64,000 nt of DNA. It comes from Litchfieldia salsa (GTDB taxonomy: Bacteria; Bacillota; Bacilli; Bacillales; Bacillaceae_L). The stretch lies in contig NZ_FNJU01000001.1 in assembly GCF_900104555.1 (NCBI RefSeq), forward strand, positions 186,001 through 250,000, given 5' to 3'. Below the pieces are notes generated by a model. The model made no database searches. It saw nothing but the letters and a program-made list of their open reading frames with translations, and had not been told where the DNA came from. Shown one piece after another: positions 29,202-37,636 of the stretch. A program made the position numbers and the translations under genes. Position 1 is the first letter of the stretch; each line of letters opens with the position of its first letter.

Positions 29202-29590
29202 GCCTCAAATCCCCTCTCATTAGCAACTTGCTTCTTTTCCTCATGAGTAGAAATGGTTTGAGCAATTAGACCTGAAATTGTCATGACCATTACAGTACTA
29301 ATAAAAGCTACAACAACCGTTAAGAATCCCCATCCGGAAAAAAAAGAAAAATACTCCATTACCCCAACTGTAGCTGGGACAAATAAAATGGCTAAATGAT
29401 TTAATAAGAAGGTGCTTCCTTGAGCCAACCACTTCTCTTTAACAATTTTCAATTGCAATAATATGAATAAAAGCAGCATTCCAATTATACTCCCTGGAAT
29501 ACTAATGTTTAATAATTTCTGAATTAAACATCCGATATAATAAATTCCATATAAGCTACCCATTTGAACAATCGTGAGTAGTATTTTCAT
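29198..29590 (-). CDS. LrgA/CidA-family holin-like protein
   Basis: 130 residues with four membrane segments; the sequence SIPGSIIGMLLLFILL and LAILFVPATVGVMEYF are typical of the LrgA/CidA family. It forms a two-gene unit with the LrgB-like gene, 17 bp downstream of thpR. Which of the lrgAB or cidAB types it represents cannot be decided from sequence. Confidence 0.88.
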   Translation of the reverse strand: MKILLTIVQMGSLYGIYYIGCLIQKLLNISIPGSIIGMLLLFILLQLKIVKEKWLAQGSTFLLNHLAILFVPATVGVMEYFSFFSGWGFLTVVVAFISTVMVMTISGLIAQTISTHEEKKQVANERGFEA

Positions 29591-29607
29591 AAATTCCCCA
29601 ATCCTTC

Positions 29608-30174
29608 CTATTCGATAAACCTAAACCTTGAAATCTTTTCATACTTAGGTGTCCGTTTTAGATGTGTTTGATATAAGACTATTTCTTCACACCGAAAAGA
29701 AGTATTTTCTTGTGATTGATTAAACAGATCTATTTGTAATTTCTTATAGTCCTCTTGCCCCTTCCACCTTCTGGCTAAGGTAATATGTGGGTTATATGGT
29801 CGATTATCTAATGAGAAGCCAATTTCTGTACATACACTATGAACCTTTTTCTGCAAAGCATTTAATTCTTCCGACCCTTCTACTCCTGCCCAAAAAATTC
29901 TGGGTGCTTCCTCTCGGCCGAAAATACCAATTCCGTTCATCGTTAGATCAAATGTATTGGTTTGATCCGAAATGATTTGCATTTCCTCTTGAATCCTTTC
30001 AAGTATCACTTCTTCTGTCTGTCCAAGAAAAGCTAATGTTAGATGAAAATCCTCTGGATGCACCCATGATTTGAAAGGGAATTGATCCTTTAAACGATTA
30101 CACCAATCACTTAACATCTCCCTAATATGCCCAGGAATTGGTACTGCAAGAAAGTAATGAGTTTGTTCAGCCAT
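29608..30174 (-). CDS. thpR: RNA 2',3'-cyclic phosphodiesterase
   Basis: 188 residues of the 2H phosphoesterase family with two H-x-T motifs: HLTLAFLG (His44) and HITLARRW (about His131). ThpR opens 2',3'-cyclic phosphate ends; the old name is 2'-5' RNA ligase. It corresponds in position to B. subtilis ytlP. GGAGCAAG precedes the ATG. It heads a probable operon thpR-lrgA-lrgB. Confidence 0.9.
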   Translation of the reverse strand: MAEQTHYFLAVPIPGHIREMLSDWCNRLKDQFPFKSWVHPEDFHLTLAFLGQTEEVILERIQEEMQIISDQTNTFDLTMNGIGIFGREEAPRIFWAGVEGSEELNALQKKVHSVCTEIGFSLDNRPYNPHITLARRWKGQEDYKKLQIDLFNQSQENTSFRCEEIVLYQTHLKRTPKYEKISRFRFIE

Positions 30175-30384
30175 TTTTCTTGCTCCTTTACAAAGTAATA
30201 GTACATATTGTACACCATTATAGGCTCGTTATTAAATTAGATTTATCACATAATTTCAACAAACAATAGTCAAACTACTTTGACTTATTAGTATGGCAAG
30301 TTCACTATGTATATTTTATTGATTGTCATATGATAAAATATAAAAAAACCTTACTCAAGTATAAAGAAATAAGGAAGTGAAATT

Positions 30385-31314
30385 ATGAAGGTTGTTTCTA
30401 GTTTATCAGAATTAATTGGGGATACCCCCCTATTAAAATTACGTAAATTAAACCCTGAAAATGGAGCTCAAATTTATTTAAAGTTAGAGTTCTTTAACCC
30501 AAGTGGAAGTGTAAAGGATCGCGCTGCATTAAATATGATTATTGAGGCCGAAAAGGCGGGTTTAATTAAACCGGGTTCCACGATCATAGAACCTACAAGT
30601 GGCAACACAGGTATTGGATTAGCCATGAACGCCGCTGCAAGAGGCTATAAAGCCATTCTTGTAATGCCTGATACGATGACAAAGGAACGGATTAACTTAT
30701 TAAAAGCGTATGGTGCAGATGTTGTTTTAACACCTGGTCAGGAAAGAATGCCTGGTTCAATACGGAAGGCACAGGAATTAGCTGAACAAATCCCTGATAG
30801 TTTTATTCCAATGCAATTTGAGAATAACGCAAATCCAGATGCTCATCGTCATTCAACTGCTGTTGAAATCATCGAAGCCATGAAAAGTATCGGCAAACCG
30901 TTATCAGCTTTTGTGGCAACTGCGGGTACCGGCGGAACGATTACTGGAACTGGTGAGGCATTGAAAGAATATGATAAAAACATCTCTGTTCATGTCGTTG
31001 AACCAGCAGGTTCACCTGTCCTTTCTGGAGGACAACCTGGCAATCACAAATTAGTTGGAACAAGTCCTGGATTCATTCCAGATATTCTTAATCAAGATGT
31101 GTATGATGAAATTTTTAAAATTGAAGATGACGATGCATATGATATCACTAGAAGATTAGCAATTGAAGAGGGAATCCTTGTTGGTCCGTCCTCTGGTGCT
31201 GCTTGCTATGCTGCAATTCAAGTAGCAAAACGCTTAACACCAGACGATATTGTTGTTTGTATCGCCTGTGATACAGGTGAACGTTATTTATCAAGTGATT
31301 TATTTCAATTTTAA
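30385..31314 (+). CDS. cysK: Cysteine synthase A
   Basis: 309 residues, PLP-dependent O-acetylserine (thiol)-lyase. Lys44 in NPSGSVKDRA binds PLP, TSGNTG (71-76) binds the substrate carboxylate, and GTGGTITG plus GPSSGAA are present. It makes cysteine from O-acetylserine and sulfide. Its position corresponds to B. subtilis ytkP. AAGGAAGTG precedes the ATG. No S-box or T-box leader was recognised in the 210-bp upstream region. A terminator follows at 31337. Confidence 0.93.
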   Translation: MKVVSSLSELIGDTPLLKLRKLNPENGAQIYLKLEFFNPSGSVKDRAALNMIIEAEKAGLIKPGSTIIEPTSGNTGIGLAMNAAARGYKAILVMPDTMTKERINLLKAYGADVVLTPGQERMPGSIRKAQELAEQIPDSFIPMQFENNANPDAHRHSTAVEIIEAMKSIGKPLSAFVATAGTGGTITGTGEALKEYDKNISVHVVEPAGSPVLSGGQPGNHKLVGTSPGFIPDILNQDVYDEIFKIEDDDAYDITRRLAIEEGILVGPSSGAACYAAIQVAKRLTPDDIVVCIACDTGERYLSSDLFQF

Positions 31315-31336
31315 TTGATTTGGTTCACATCTAAAT

Positions 31337-31374
31337 AAATTACGCTTGGGAGTTTATCCTAAGCGTAATTTTTT
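31337..31374 (+). terminator. Terminator of cysK
   Basis: Stem AAATTACGCTTGGGA / TCCTAAGCGTAATTT with a 5-nt loop followed by TTTTT. Confidence 0.88.
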
Positions 31375-31467
31375 AATCTTTTCTTACATTTTCATTTACT
31401 GCCCAATCACATTAGGCGAATTTCCATATAATGCCTTTGTTATAAATCAATTTTGGGAGGATTTAGA

Positions 31468-31611
31468 ATGTACTACGGTTATGAGATGCCACGTCAGCAG
31501 GGTACTACTAACAATCTAAATACGCAATATCAAACAATGGTGGATCCATTTGTTGTTCAAACATTCAACAAATTGTCTGAATTATGCCAGACAATTAAGC
31601 CCTTCTTTTAA
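31468..31611 (+). CDS. Small hypothetical protein, 47 residues
   Basis: A 47-codon ORF beginning MYYGYEMPRQQ and ending LCQTIKPFF, with a strong GGGAGG site 7 bp before the ATG and a perfect 9-bp hairpin (31627-31656) after the stop. No membrane segment; the N-terminus is Gln/Asn/Thr-rich and the C-terminus a short amphipathic helix with one Cys. I do not recognise the family. It is flanked by cysK and the DUF3231 gene. The expression signals make it a likely real gene. Confidence 0.65.
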   Translation: MYYGYEMPRQQGTTNNLNTQYQTMVDPFVVQTFNKLSELCQTIKPFF

Positions 31612-31626
31612 AACACGTATCATATT

Positions 31627-31656
31627 TGTCATACTGGGAAGACTCCAAGTATGACA
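31627..31656. terminator. Hairpin after the 47-residue gene
   Basis: Perfect arms TGTCATACT / AGTATGACA (31627-31635 and 31648-31656), followed only by TTTG, so termination strength is uncertain. It lies between the small gene and the DUF3231 gene. Confidence 0.55.
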
Positions 31657-31693
31657 TTTGATGTACTCGCAATAAGAAGGGGATTTTTTTGAA

Positions 31694-32701
31694 ATGAACG
31701 ATGTTAAACTTTCCACCTCAGAAATCGCACATCTATGGACCACATATATGAATGATACTTTAGCCTATACTGTCCTTCCACATTTTTCACAAAATGTAGA
31801 AGACGAAAAAACAAAAGAACTGTTAGAGTTTGCACTATCAACTTCACAAGAACACTTGAAATTTTTGACAAGTCTTTTTGAACAAACTCAATTCCCTATC
31901 CCAACCGGATTTACGAAAAATGATGTAAGTCAGACAGCACCTAGATTATACAGTGATGTATTTTACTTATGCTATTTAAAAAACATGTCATTTATAGGTG
32001 GAAACGGTTATAGCCTTGCTTTAGGTAATTCTGCCAGACAAGATGTCCGAAAGTTCTTTATGGGAGCCATTGATAAATCAGCTCAGTTATATGACCGATC
32101 TGCAGAAGTGATGTTAGAGAAAGGTGTTTTCTTAAGACCATCTCAAATCAATTTTCCTGATAAGGTAGGCTTTGTTGATAAACAAACCTTTCTTAGCGGT
32201 TGGTTTGGTGATAGAAGACCCTTAACCTCGATCGAAGTCATGAATCTTACGTTTAATATTGAAAGAAATGAATTAGGTAGATCACTGTTAACAGGCTTCC
32301 AACAGGTTGCTAAATCCAAGGCTGTTAAGGATTTCTTATCTAAGGGAATAAAAATCGCTTCAAAACACGTTGAAATATTTGGATCTATTCTTAGTGAATC
32401 AGGCTTACCTACTCCTATGATTTGGAATACACTTCCTACTGAGTCTACCGAATATACTTTTTCTGATAAATTGATTATGTTTCATTCAGCCGCCTTAACA
32501 GCAGCTAGTACTAGCCATTATGGTACAAGTTTAGGCTCTAGCCCAAGACGAGATATCGGTCTTCATTACACAAGGCTCATACTAGAGGTAACAAAGTTTG
32601 GGGAAGATGGAGCTAATATCATGATTGATAATGGATGGCTAGAGCAACCTCCTTCAGCTTCTGATCGAGAGGCATTGAAGAATAAAAATTTATCTAAATA
32701 A
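31694..32701 (+). CDS. DUF3231 family protein
   Basis: 335 residues composed of two similar halves of about 165 residues each, each predicted as a helical ferritin-like bundle (compare LSTSEIAHLWTTYMNDTLAY with LTSIEVMNLTFNIERNELGR). DUF3231 proteins are common in spore-formers and some resemble spore coat CotF-like proteins; function is unknown. An AAGGGG tract precedes the ATG. It may be transcribed with the small gene upstream. Confidence 0.85.
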   Translation: MNDVKLSTSEIAHLWTTYMNDTLAYTVLPHFSQNVEDEKTKELLEFALSTSQEHLKFLTSLFEQTQFPIPTGFTKNDVSQTAPRLYSDVFYLCYLKNMSFIGGNGYSLALGNSARQDVRKFFMGAIDKSAQLYDRSAEVMLEKGVFLRPSQINFPDKVGFVDKQTFLSGWFGDRRPLTSIEVMNLTFNIERNELGRSLLTGFQQVAKSKAVKDFLSKGIKIASKHVEIFGSILSESGLPTPMIWNTLPTESTEYTFSDKLIMFHSAALTAASTSHYGTSLGSSPRRDIGLHYTRLILEVTKFGEDGANIMIDNGWLEQPPSASDREALKNKNLSK

Positions 32702-32713
32702 TGTCCCACTAAT

Positions 32714-32750
32714 AAAATAGACTCTCACTGGAAAAGTGAGGGCCTATTTT
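32714..32750. terminator. Bidirectional terminator, DUF3231 gene / ctaG
   Basis: Stem AAAATAGACTCTCACT / AGTGAGGGCCTATTTT with two weak pairs and a short loop, followed by T-rich sequence. It overlaps the last codons of the convergent ctaG. Confidence 0.75.
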
Positions 32751-33571
32751 TTCTTCGCCCGAAGATACATAATAGCTGTTGCAAATATAAGAGATTGTCC
32801 AATCAGTAGGATGTAGCCTCCTATTTTCTGTTCTTTTAAAGGGGGATATGGTAGTAAATCATTAAAGAAATCCTCTGGTATTGATTCAACCGATACCCCT
32901 GGTGGTAGGCAGACTTCAAGTGATGATTTAATTAAATCAGGATCCATATACAAGGAATATAGGATGTTATTTGACATCAAGAGATAGAGACTGACTGGAA
33001 TGAAAAGGGCAAGATTTAACACACAATATTTCATCTTTTGTTGACATGATATATGAGTTAATTCTTTCTCGTTTATCATAATAGGTGCCCATAGCAAAAG
33101 CGCTGCAATAAACAAGCATAGCAAGTAGAAATAATTTAGAAAATAGTTAACTCTAATAAAATCAAATAAGCTAGGTACATGATAACCAATAAATAAAACA
33201 TGAAAAACAGGAATCGTTAATCTTGGATCAACTACTATTTTGAAAAAACTATTTATTCTAGGAAAGGTCATTGCCTTTTTTATGATTTCTGTTTTGAAGC
33301 CTAACAGCAATAATGGTGCAGCAATTAAAAGTAAGATAACCATCTGAATCATGTGTCCTCTAAACACAATTCTGCCCAGTAGATTTAACGGACTTCCCAC
33401 TGTAAGAAAGATTAAAAACAACCCACTTATAAATATAATCGTCTTCCATATAGGATGCTTATTAGATGATGGTAAAAGAAATAAATAAAAAACAGTTCCT
33501 AATAAAACCATTAACAAGATCCCAGCATTCCATTGTGTATGAAACGTAAAATTTTTTAATAAATCGAGCAT
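32744..33571 (-). CDS. CtaG-type cytochrome c oxidase assembly factor
   Basis: 275 residues with about seven membrane segments, caa3_CtaG family (GRIVFRGHMIQMVILLLIAAPLLLLG, PVFHVLFIGYHVPSLFDF, and the LLPYPPLKEQKIGGYILLIGQ end). CtaG helps form the CuA centre of caa3 oxidase in B. subtilis. Here no other cta genes are near, so it may be a second copy or a paralogue serving another oxidase. The C-terminus overlaps the bidirectional terminator. Confidence 0.82.
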   Translation of the reverse strand: MLDLLKNFTFHTQWNAGILLMVLLGTVFYLFLLPSSNKHPIWKTIIFISGLFLIFLTVGSPLNLLGRIVFRGHMIQMVILLLIAAPLLLLGFKTEIIKKAMTFPRINSFFKIVVDPRLTIPVFHVLFIGYHVPSLFDFIRVNYFLNYFYLLCLFIAALLLWAPIMINEKELTHISCQQKMKYCVLNLALFIPVSLYLLMSNNILYSLYMDPDLIKSSLEVCLPPGVSVESIPEDFFNDLLPYPPLKEQKIGGYILLIGQSLIFATAIMYLRAKKK

Positions 33572-33682
33572 TAGTACATCTCATCCCTCAGCTAGTCTTT
33601 CCTTCTATTGTAAAATCAAGTGAGAGAAAGAGATGTGACAAAAATCACCATACAGGCTTTATATTAGCAACTCAAAATGTAA

Positions 33683-34561
33683 TTATAATCGGTACCTTGA
33701 TAAATACTCCAAAAATTCGAGCTGAAGAGAATGCTCGTATTTAATGACAGCAAAGGTTGAGGCTTCAGGTAATTGAATCGAATGACAATTCACTTCCATT
33801 AATCTCCCTTCTAGTAGTTCTCTTCTAACAACAGACTCAGGGAGAAACGATACACCTAATCCTTCTACAATGAACCTTTTCGTAATATGAGTCTGCGATA
33901 CTTTCATCATTCGAATACTAGGAAATTTTTGTTTAATAATCGTTGTAAGTTCATCCCAGTAACCAGGATGGTTATGCGTTAGTACATAGTTATTGGTGAG
34001 AACCTCTTCCTCGTCTAATGGAATTGCTGACTCACTATCCATGCCATCATGTGAACAAACAAGTATAACGGGATCCTTACTTAATATACGACTAATCGTT
34101 TCTGGATGATTTCCTTTAAGACATGATAAGCCTATATCTACATTTTCATCTAGAACAGCCTTTTCAATTTCTGTTGACTCTAGAATCATTACTGAAATTT
34201 CTACATGCGGATAATCATTCAAATAACGCTTTAACACATGTGGAAGAATGGTTTCTGCAATTAATGGCGAAATCGCAATTGACAAGGTTCTCGTGAAGCC
34301 TTGATTACTTCTATTCATCTCTTCCAAGCTTTGTTGGTAGCTACTAATTAGTTTTCTTGCATGTTTTAAAAAAGTTCTCCCTTCTTCTGTTAGTTTAATT
34401 TTCTTGCCCTCTCGATTAAATAAAGAAACTCCTATTGCTTTTTCTAATTGTTTTATATGAAAAGTCACTGACGGCTGAGAAATATACAATAATTCAGATG
34501 CACGTCTAAAATTCTCTGTTTCAGCCGCAACCACGAATGTTTGGAGCCAATTAAAATCCAT
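33683..34561 (-). CDS. citR: LysR-type regulator CitR
   Basis: 292 residues. The N-terminal winged helix-turn-helix (ENFRRASELLYISQPSVTFHIKQLE) and a C-terminal sensor domain with SQTHITKRFIVEGLGVSFLPE match CitR over the whole length. In B. subtilis CitR represses the divergent citA, encoding citrate synthase I, and the same head-to-head arrangement is present. AAGGTG precedes the ATG. Confidence 0.9.
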   Translation of the reverse strand: MDFNWLQTFVVAAETENFRRASELLYISQPSVTFHIKQLEKAIGVSLFNREGKKIKLTEEGRTFLKHARKLISSYQQSLEEMNRSNQGFTRTLSIAISPLIAETILPHVLKRYLNDYPHVEISVMILESTEIEKAVLDENVDIGLSCLKGNHPETISRILSKDPVILVCSHDGMDSESAIPLDEEEVLTNNYVLTHNHPGYWDELTTIIKQKFPSIRMMKVSQTHITKRFIVEGLGVSFLPESVVRRELLEGRLMEVNCHSIQLPEASTFAVIKYEHSLQLEFLEYLSRYRL

Positions 34562-34574
34562 ATCAACACACCTT

Positions 34575-34593
34575 ATTAATTTTTTTAATTAAT
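34575..34593. promoter_or_regulatory. Palindrome in the citR-citA intergenic region
   Basis: Perfect arms ATTAATT / AATTAAT separated by five T residues, directly upstream of the citR ribosome binding site. It is a candidate binding site for CitR autoregulation, although the region is very AT-rich and such palindromes arise easily. Confidence 0.35.
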
Positions 34594-34667
34594 ATCTTTT
34601 AAAATATTTAATTTTCCTTATCAATTATATTTTATAAAATAAAAGCAGGTATTGAAAGGGGAAAAAA

Positions 34668-35759
34668 ATGATGTTTTCAAAGGGACTAAAAGGAATTATC
34701 GCAGCAGAAACAATGATCTCACAGGTTGATGGTGAGAATGGGGAATTACTATATAGAGGTTATGAAATAAAAGACTTAGTAAAAGGGAAATCATTTGAGG
34801 AGATTGCTTATCTTTTGTGGTATGGGGAGCTTCCATCCTCAGAACAGCTTGATGAGTTAAAAAATACTTTAATAAAAAATCGCTATTTACCTGAGCATAT
34901 GATAAAGATTTTAACGACGCTTCCTGCTGAAATGGATTTAATGAGTGTTATTAGAACCTGTATTTCAGCTGAAGGATTACAAGAATATGGTTGGAAACCT
35001 ACTGTTGAACAGGCCATTCGTTTAACTTCTATCATTCCAATCATTATTAGTTATCGAACTAGAATAGTAAGGGGTCAAGAGATTATTACTCCAAGTCTAG
35101 AGTTAGGACATGTCGCTAATTACTTATACATGCTCGAAGGGAAGCTGCCAAATGCTGCACACTGTGAGGCATTAGAGATGTATATGATTTTAACACTAGA
35201 GCATGGGATGAATGCTTCAACCTTTTCAGCAAGAGTAACAGCGTCTACTGAATCAGAAATGATATCAGGCATTACTTCAGCCATTGGTACGATGAAAGGT
35301 CCACTTCATGGTGGTGCACCTGCAGGTGTTCTTGCTTTCCTTGAAGAGATTGATGAAAGCGAAGATTCAACGATAGAATGTATTCGCAAGAAGATTATCA
35401 AAGGTGAGCGATTGATGGGCTTTGGCCACAGAGTTTATAAAACACTAGACCCTAGAGCAGCAGCATTAAAAGCAAAGCTTATGGAACTAGTTGGCGAAGA
35501 TCGTTGGCTAGATCTTGCGATAGAAGTAGAAGAGCTTTCAATTAAAGCTTTAGAAGAATTAAAACCAGGTCGTTCTCTATATACGAATGTTGAATTTTAC
35601 GCAGCAGCCATTATGAAGGCCATTCATTTTGATCCTGCATTGTTCACTCCGACATTTACGGCAAGTAGAGTCGTTGGTTGGTCTGCTCATGTATTAGAGC
35701 AAGCAGAAGATAACACGATTTATCGTCCTGAATCCACTTATATTGGGCCGAAATATTGA
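34668..35759 (+). CDS. citA: Citrate synthase I (CitA)
   Basis: 363 residues. Citrate synthase fold with catalytic His in HGGAPAGVL, His in MGFGHRVYKTLDPRA and Asp in the C-terminal segment. It condenses acetyl-CoA and oxaloacetate; in Bacillus CitA is the minor citrate synthase, while CitZ is the major one. The divergent citR supports the assignment. AAAGGGGA precedes two adjacent ATG codons; the first is used here, the second (34671) is equally possible. Confidence 0.9.
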   Translation: MMFSKGLKGIIAAETMISQVDGENGELLYRGYEIKDLVKGKSFEEIAYLLWYGELPSSEQLDELKNTLIKNRYLPEHMIKILTTLPAEMDLMSVIRTCISAEGLQEYGWKPTVEQAIRLTSIIPIIISYRTRIVRGQEIITPSLELGHVANYLYMLEGKLPNAAHCEALEMYMILTLEHGMNASTFSARVTASTESEMISGITSAIGTMKGPLHGGAPAGVLAFLEEIDESEDSTIECIRKKIIKGERLMGFGHRVYKTLDPRAAALKAKLMELVGEDRWLDLAIEVEELSIKALEELKPGRSLYTNVEFYAAAIMKAIHFDPALFTPTFTASRVVGWSAHVLEQAEDNTIYRPESTYIGPKY

Positions 35760-35802
35760 GCTTGAAGTGAGCTTGATAATACGGTTAAACAGGTAGTTTC
35801 TA

Positions 35803-35919
35803 GCAGGCTGAATACACGTAGACCCTTCTCTGACTAGTGGCCAAAGTGAGACCCTACAGGAGCTGTGCTGTGAGGAGGCTCATTGGTCACCAGCCGGACG
35901 CGGAGTGGATTCAGCCTGC
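35803..35919 (-). repeat. Family A interspersed repeat, copy 3
   Basis: 117-bp core in the opposite orientation to copies 1, 2 and 5, with end GCAGGCTGAATACAC conserved and the other end changed (GTGGATTCAGCCTGC). It is more diverged internally than the others. It lies 44 bp after citA. Confidence 0.85.
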
Positions 35920-36014
35920 AGTTTTAAAAGCAACAATCTAAACAAAACAGGAAAAAAAAGACTCCCCTCCATTAAAATGGGAAAGGCAGCCTATTAAAGT
36001 ATATGTATTTATGA

Positions 36015-36350
36015 TTATGATTGGACTTGTTTTACACTAGGTCCTTTTGATGTTTTTACCTCATATTTTCCATGACTTACATCAATGATATGATCTGGCT
36101 TTGGTTGACCTGCTTTTTGACGATGACCCGCAATATGCTCTGGACTCTTTTCCCATTGTTTCCAGTGGTCTTCTGATTCCCAACGTGTCATAACAATTAC
36201 TTCCTCATCGCCACGTCTAACTTTTTTAACTAAGACACTTAGGTCAATAAATCCTTCTGATTTCTCGATGATGCCTTCACCTTTAAACCGATTGACAACA
36301 ATATCTGACGTACCTTCTTTTACAGTAATGGTCTTTGTCTCAATAAACAT
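36015..36350 (-). CDS. Heme-degrading monooxygenase, HmoA/IsdG-like
   Basis: 111 residues of the antibiotic biosynthesis monooxygenase/IsdG-like fold; the beginning MFIETKTITVKEGTSD and the WESEDHWKQWEKSPEHIAGH segment match the Bacillus HmoA (YetG) type. It would open heme to release iron. ATG at 36350 is taken, since AAGGGGTG lies upstream and the protein then starts as in the family; the open frame has a further seven codons. A Fur-type operator lies 40 bp upstream, which strongly supports an iron-scavenging role. Confidence 0.85.
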   Translation of the reverse strand: MFIETKTITVKEGTSDIVVNRFKGEGIIEKSEGFIDLSVLVKKVRRGDEEVIVMTRWESEDHWKQWEKSPEHIAGHRQKAGQPKPDHIIDVSHGKYEVKTSKGPSVKQVQS

Positions 36351-36390
36351 TTTCCAAACACCCCTTTTCAACTATTCATACTAATTCTAA

Positions 36391-36405
36391 TGATAAAGAT
36401 TCTCA
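36391..36405 (-). promoter_or_regulatory. Fur box upstream of the heme monooxygenase
   Basis: TGATAAAGATTCTCA matches the Bacillus 7-1-7 Fur consensus TGATAATNATTATCA at 13 of the 14 defined positions or very nearly so (two differences at most). It is positioned 40-55 bp upstream of the start codon, overlapping the expected promoter. Confidence 0.7.
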
Positions 36406-36561
36406 TTGTCAATTAATTGATCATAATATTTCAACAATTCCCATCCAACTAACAAAACCTTTTAACTGGAAATAACAACCTTGCTTTGGAGTTTTTACAA
36501 TATTTTATGATCCACTTTAAGGGGAATCTAAGAATGTGTAAAACCAAAGGAGGAAACTTTA

Positions 36562-36768
36562 GTGCCGGTTAGTACATTTTTTATAAAAGATATAAATGGG
36601 GAAAAACAAATTCAAGACCTTGAAGTGTTCTTAACTAAGGTGAATGGAGTCGAACGTGCACTATTTGACACCGACGATCATGAAATCAAAATTGAATATA
36701 ATGAAAAAGAAATTGAATTAAAAAAGATTGTCGAAAATATAGAAGGTCAAGGATTTCAAATCCAGTAA
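36562..36768 (+). CDS. HMA-like small protein without metal-binding cysteines
   Basis: 68 residues with the beta-alpha-beta-beta-alpha pattern of heavy-metal-associated (CopZ-like) domains: NGEKQIQDLEVFLTKVNGVERALFDTDDHEIKIEYN and a C-terminal GQGFQIQ. The CXXC metal-binding loop is missing; its place is taken by DINGEKQ. It therefore is unlikely to carry copper in the usual way. GTG start with AAAGGAGG 7 bp upstream. It is monocistronic with its own terminator. Confidence 0.72.
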   Translation: MPVSTFFIKDINGEKQIQDLEVFLTKVNGVERALFDTDDHEIKIEYNEKEIELKKIVENIEGQGFQIQ

Positions 36769-36785
36769 ATCCCCTAAAATATATG

Positions 36786-36806
36786 GAGGCTGATTCTTTC
36801 AGCCTC
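36786..36806. terminator. Terminator of the HMA-like gene
   Basis: Stem GAGGCTGA / TCAGCCTC with a 5-nt loop followed by TTCTTT, 18 bp after the stop codon. Confidence 0.8.
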
Positions 36807-36830
36807 TTCTTTAGAGTGGAATTATTTCCC

Positions 36831-36866
36831 GGGACGAACAGCATTCGACACATGGTGCCAGGCACC
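36831..36866 (-). repeat. Family D short repeat, copy 2
   Basis: GGTGCCAGGCACC palindrome at 36854-36866 and GGGAC/GTCCC-type end at 36831-36835, in the opposite orientation to copy 1. It lies 18 bp from the end of the interrupted membrane-protein gene. Confidence 0.7.
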
Positions 36867-36884
36867 AAAACGAAAAAGCAGCTC

Positions 36885-37430
36885 CTAGTACCACCAGTTC
36901 AATAGGTAGCCACCGACAAAAAAGGTTAAAACGATAACAAAGACAAACATTAACCAATATGTTTTTGTTTCTGAATTAATCGGATTCCGCCATTTATTAG
37001 GAACGATTCTTCGACTAATGAAATCAAACAAACGTGAATATAGCCAGTAAAGCGAATACGAATCTCAAAAATCCCAGCCGCCTCTAAATTCAATAAAACC
37101 GACAGCATCTTTTAGTATTATTTCCATTGAAAAAGTAACGTTCAATGTCATAAAGAAAAAGGGAAACGTGTATGTTTCAGGACGAAACCGAGTAATAAAA
37201 AGAATGAGAAAACCAAAGCTTAAAATTACCGCTGGGAGAATCACAGGAAGGGGATAAACAAACCGATAAAGGTTATTATAGTAGAAAAATACGCATAATA
37301 ACGAACTAGATATAGCGCTTAGACAAAATAAGACTCCATATCGCAATACATTCTTACGAATAAGATAAATACAACCAATTCCACTCACTATAATGACTAG
37401 GCATAAGATTATTAAATGTATTTCTATCAT
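36885..37430 (-). pseudogene. Membrane-protein gene interrupted by an in-frame TGA
   Basis: The frame starting at 37430 (MIEIHLIILCLVII) encodes 121 residues with four hydrophobic segments and stops at TGA (37067-37065) after RGGWDF. The same frame is then open for 59 more codons, encoding DSYSLYWLYSRLFDFISRR and a fifth hydrophobic segment (YWLMFVFVIVLTFFVGGYLL), ending at TAG 36887-36885. There is no ATG, GTG or ribosome binding site near the start of the second part. A Trp codon TGG changed to TGA would explain it: the full product would have about 181 residues and resemble Bacillus CBO0543-like membrane proteins, a loose comparison. It may be a recent pseudogene, a truncated but functional protein, or a sequencing error. 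Confidence 0.65.
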
Positions 37431-37556
37431 TCTTTTTCTCCAATCGTCGATTACAAGAGTTTCATATTGCTATTCCTTTTTCTATTTTTCACATTAATCG
37501 AGTGATTATGTTACATCAATGGAATTGGGGATATTAACCAATTATTACGAGAGAAA

Positions 37557-37590
37557 CCCGCCGGACGCGAAATGTATTTAGCCTGTGATT
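37557..37590 (-). repeat. Family A end fragment
   Basis: CCCGCCGGACGCG followed by GTATTTAGCCTG matches the terminal 30 bp of a reverse-oriented family A element; the rest of the element is missing. It is a decayed copy between the interrupted gene and the MFS gene. Confidence 0.7.
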
Positions 37591-37636
37591 TAAATGGAAC
37601 AATTTATACAAAAAAAGATTAAAAACAGTCACATGC

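Noticed and set aside
36686-36868. 60-codon minus-strand ORF overlapping the HMA-like gene
   Set aside because: It overlaps the HMA-like gene, its terminator and a D repeat and lacks a ribosome binding site.
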